Positions 6,160-6,720 of a stretch of DNA of 6,720 nt are shown one piece after another (the stretch's first letter is position 1; each line of letters starts with the position of its first letter). This stretch comes from Chloroflexota bacterium. GTDB lineage: Bacteria; Chloroflexota; Limnocylindria; Limnocylindrales; CSP1-4. The DNA lies in contig JAKAHL010000110.1 in the NCBI GenBank assembly GCA_021815005.1, positions 1-6,720 on the forward strand, given 5' to 3'. Both the position numbers and the translations under genes were made by a program. The notes under the pieces are model-generated. The model ran no database searches. It was not told the DNA's origin and saw only the letters and a list, made by a program, of their open reading frames with translations.

Positions 6160-6188
6160 ATCTGGGCCGGGAATGCTACTTCTGTCAA
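6160..6188 (-). promoter_or_regulatory. candidate inward promoter in the right inverted repeat
   Basis: On the minus strand a perfect TTGACA (6188-6183) lies inside the inverted repeat, and CCAGAT or CAGATT follows after 17-18 bp as a weak -10. It points toward the transposase, 36 bp before its ATG. The equivalent position of the left repeat has TTGATT (2402-2407), also pointing inward. A terminal-repeat promoter that the transposase could repress by binding is plausible but unproven. Confidence 0.4.
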
Positions 6189-6205
6189 CCCCTTGTGGCG
6201 GACTG
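6169..6205 (-). repeat. right terminal inverted repeat (37 bp)
   Basis: Read on the minus strand, this begins CAGTCCGCCAC (6205-6195) and ends AGTAGCATTCCC (6180-6169), both identical to the left end. The 14-bp middle segment contains TTGACA and is one base longer than the 13-bp left counterpart. With the adjoining 8-bp duplication at 6207-6214 it defines the right boundary of the element at 6206. Confidence 0.92.
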
Positions 6206-6206
6206 C

Positions 6207-6214
6207 GGCGATGC
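6207..6214. repeat. target site duplication GGCGATGC, right copy
   Basis: This is identical to 2376-2383 and lies directly outside the right inverted repeat. On the minus strand it reads GCATCGCC and supplies the last bases of the S-I-A codons of the pxpA-like N-terminal fragment, so it belongs to the target gene. Confidence 0.93.
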
Positions 6215-6314
6215 TGACCGAGCTGACGAGGGGGATCAGCGCCTCGTCAGCGCCCATCGGCCACGGGCCCAGGCCCTCGCCGACGTCCGCGTTGAGGTCG
6301 ATGGTGGTGGCCAC
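6207..6314 (-). pseudogene. pxpA: 5' part of broken pxpA-like 5-oxoprolinase gene
   Basis: Thirty-six codons from a GTG at 6314 encode the diagnostic LamB/YcsF N-terminus: ATTIDLNADVGEG followed by PWPMGADEALIPLVSSVSIA. The family's next residues, CGxHAGD, are found only on the other side of the transposon (2375 and down). The GTG is chosen because family members begin two to four residues before IDLNADxGE; no good Shine-Dalgarno is visible. Past the insertion point the frame runs 38 more codons into the element, stopping at 6090, 34 bases beyond the transposase start at 6124. A native transcript would therefore enter the transposase gene. The fragment is far too short to be active. Confidence 0.9.
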
Positions 6315-6333
6315 GCCGGGAGTGTAGGACGGC

Positions 6334-6350
6334 CCGCCGCTGCGCGGCGG
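6334..6350. repeat. GC stem-loop between pxpA start and lipoprotein gene
   Basis: CCGCCGC and GCGGCGG form a perfect 7-bp stem around TGC, 20 bp upstream of the pxpA-like start. It lies in the 159-bp gap between two divergent genes, so it may sit in the 5' leader of pxpA or act as an operator. GC-rich chance is a fair alternative. Confidence 0.3.
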
Positions 6351-6424
6351 ATCACGGCTGGCTGCCCGCAATCCCGATCTGGGGCTGGCGTCGGGCCGCG
6401 GGCGGCAAGTATCGTGACGGACTG

Positions 6425-6445
6425 GGCGGCCACGATCCGGCCGCC
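6425..6445. repeat. GC stem-loop in the lipoprotein gene leader
   Basis: GGCGGCC and GGCCGCC form a perfect 7-bp stem with a 7-nt loop, 28 bp upstream of the lipoprotein start. It could be a leader structure or a dyad operator in the divergent promoter region. A TATCGT at 6410-6415 is the best nearby -10-like hexamer for the lipoprotein gene, but it lacks a -35. Confidence 0.3.
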
Positions 6446-6473
6446 ACGTTGCGCGAGGGTGGACAGGGTGTCG

Positions 6474-6720
6474 ATGGCGCACCGCGCGATGCCCCGCCCA
6501 CGCCGGTCCGGGGTGGTTCGCCGTGCCGCCGCCGCTGTCCTGGTGGCACTGGTGGCGGGCTGCGGGTCCGCGCCGCCGGCGACCTCGGGGGCGACGGCCC
6601 CGGGTTCGCCGGCCGTCCCGTCCCTCGCCACGCCGGCCCCGTCACCCGTTGCCCCGCTGGTGGGGGCGTCGGCCTCGCAGGCAGCCCCGGCGTCCGGGTT
6701 CGTCGCCGGCTCGCCCGCTC
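6474..6720 (+). CDS. putative secreted lipoprotein, 5' part only
   Basis: This open frame runs off the right edge after 82 codons. The protein begins with basic residues (RPRRSGVVRR), then a hydrophobic core AAAAVLVALVAG, and a lipobox VAGC with the acylated cysteine at residue 30. What follows is a Ser/Pro/Ala/Thr-rich, low-complexity linker (GSAPPATSGATAPGSP and on), typical of the tether between lipid anchor and folded domain in high-GC Gram-positive-type lipoproteins. The folded domain is outside the window, so function is unknown. The ATG at 6474 has purine-rich GAGGGTGGA at 6455-6463 ten bases upstream and GGACAGGG nearer. A second ATG at 6489 would leave a shorter basic n-region. The gene is divergent from the pxpA remnant. 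Confidence 0.75.
   Translation, partial: MAHRAMPRPRRSGVVRRAAAAVLVALVAGCGSAPPATSGATAPGSPAVPSLATPAPSPVAPLVGASASQAAPASGFVAGSPA

Larger units (their letters stand above)
2384..6206 (-). mobile_element. complete 3.8-kb transposon with DDE transposase, DEDDh exonuclease and small membrane protein
   Basis: The element is 3823 bp, bounded by imperfect inverted repeats (2385-2420 and 6169-6205) and an 8-bp direct duplication of target DNA. Excising it and one duplication copy rejoins the two halves of a pxpA-like gene in frame, through VSIA-CGAHAGD, so both ends are fixed to the base. Inside are a transposase gene and an exonuclease gene coupled on the minus strand, plus a convergent small membrane protein gene; almost all the interior is coding. 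An 8-bp duplication is shared by the IS256/Mutator, ISL3, IS66 and IS1595 groups. The transposase motifs look most like the Mutator/ISL3-type DDE fold, but I cannot place it in a named IS family. Intact genes and ends suggest a recent insertion. Confidence 0.93.

Noticed and set aside
4547..6217. A 556-codon plus-strand open frame antisense to the transposase.
   Set aside because: It is a stop-free shadow due to high GC and third-position bias. The product is Val/Ala/Arg/Gly repeats without motifs, while the minus strand encodes a recognisable transposase.
1..6720. CRISPR arrays, tRNA or rRNA genes.
   Set aside because: No spaced direct repeats, no tRNA-like T-loop and acceptor combination, and no conserved rRNA segments were seen on either strand.

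Overview
The window is very GC-rich, with the densely packed, GC3-biased coding typical of Actinobacteria or GC-rich Chloroflexota. The best taxonomic hints are a ClpS whose C-terminus reads [11 protein letters not shown], a DUF2017-type protein overlapping it, and an LLM-class (F420-type) oxidoreductase. I cannot choose between the two phyla from this sequence alone.

Layout. Positions 1-137 are a GC-palindromic leader. A two-gene + strand unit follows: clpS (138-440) and a DUF2017-like gene (437-1045) joined by a 4-nt GTGA overlap. Converging on it is a putative F420-dependent LLM oxidoreductase (1966-1052, minus). Upstream of that, on the minus strand, lies a broken 5-oxoprolinase locus. 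The N-terminal 36 codons of a pxpA-like gene sit at 6314-6207, and the rest sits almost 4 kb away at 2383-2010. A new + strand gene, a lipoprotein cut off by the window end, begins at 6474 and is divergent from the pxpA start.

The two pxpA pieces are separated by a complete transposable element of about 3.82 kb (2384-6206). It has imperfect terminal inverted repeats of 36/37 bp and an 8-bp target duplication, GGCGATGC (2376-2383 and 6207-6214). Removing the element and one duplication copy restores the reading frame through the conserved PxpA motif S-I-A-C-G-x-H-A-G-D. This defines both ends to the base. The element carries three genes: a 565-aa DDE-type transposase with a Cys-rich N-terminus (6124-4427), a 536-aa protein with a complete DEDDh 3'-5' exonuclease domain and a C-terminal Cys cluster (4430-2820), and a convergent 75-aa two-helix membrane protein (2563-2790). 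Transposase and exonuclease overlap by ATGA, so they are probably made together. A DnaQ-like exonuclease as the coupled partner of a cut-and-paste type transposase is the most unusual thing here.

The target gene was probably already defective. After virtual excision it encodes only 157 aa: the first ~93 residues match PxpA, then it switches in frame to the C-terminal end of PxpC (GVxIxADLPRLGQLRPGxxVRF). This looks like an old deletion that fused pxpA to pxpC, with the transposon inserting into the remnant.
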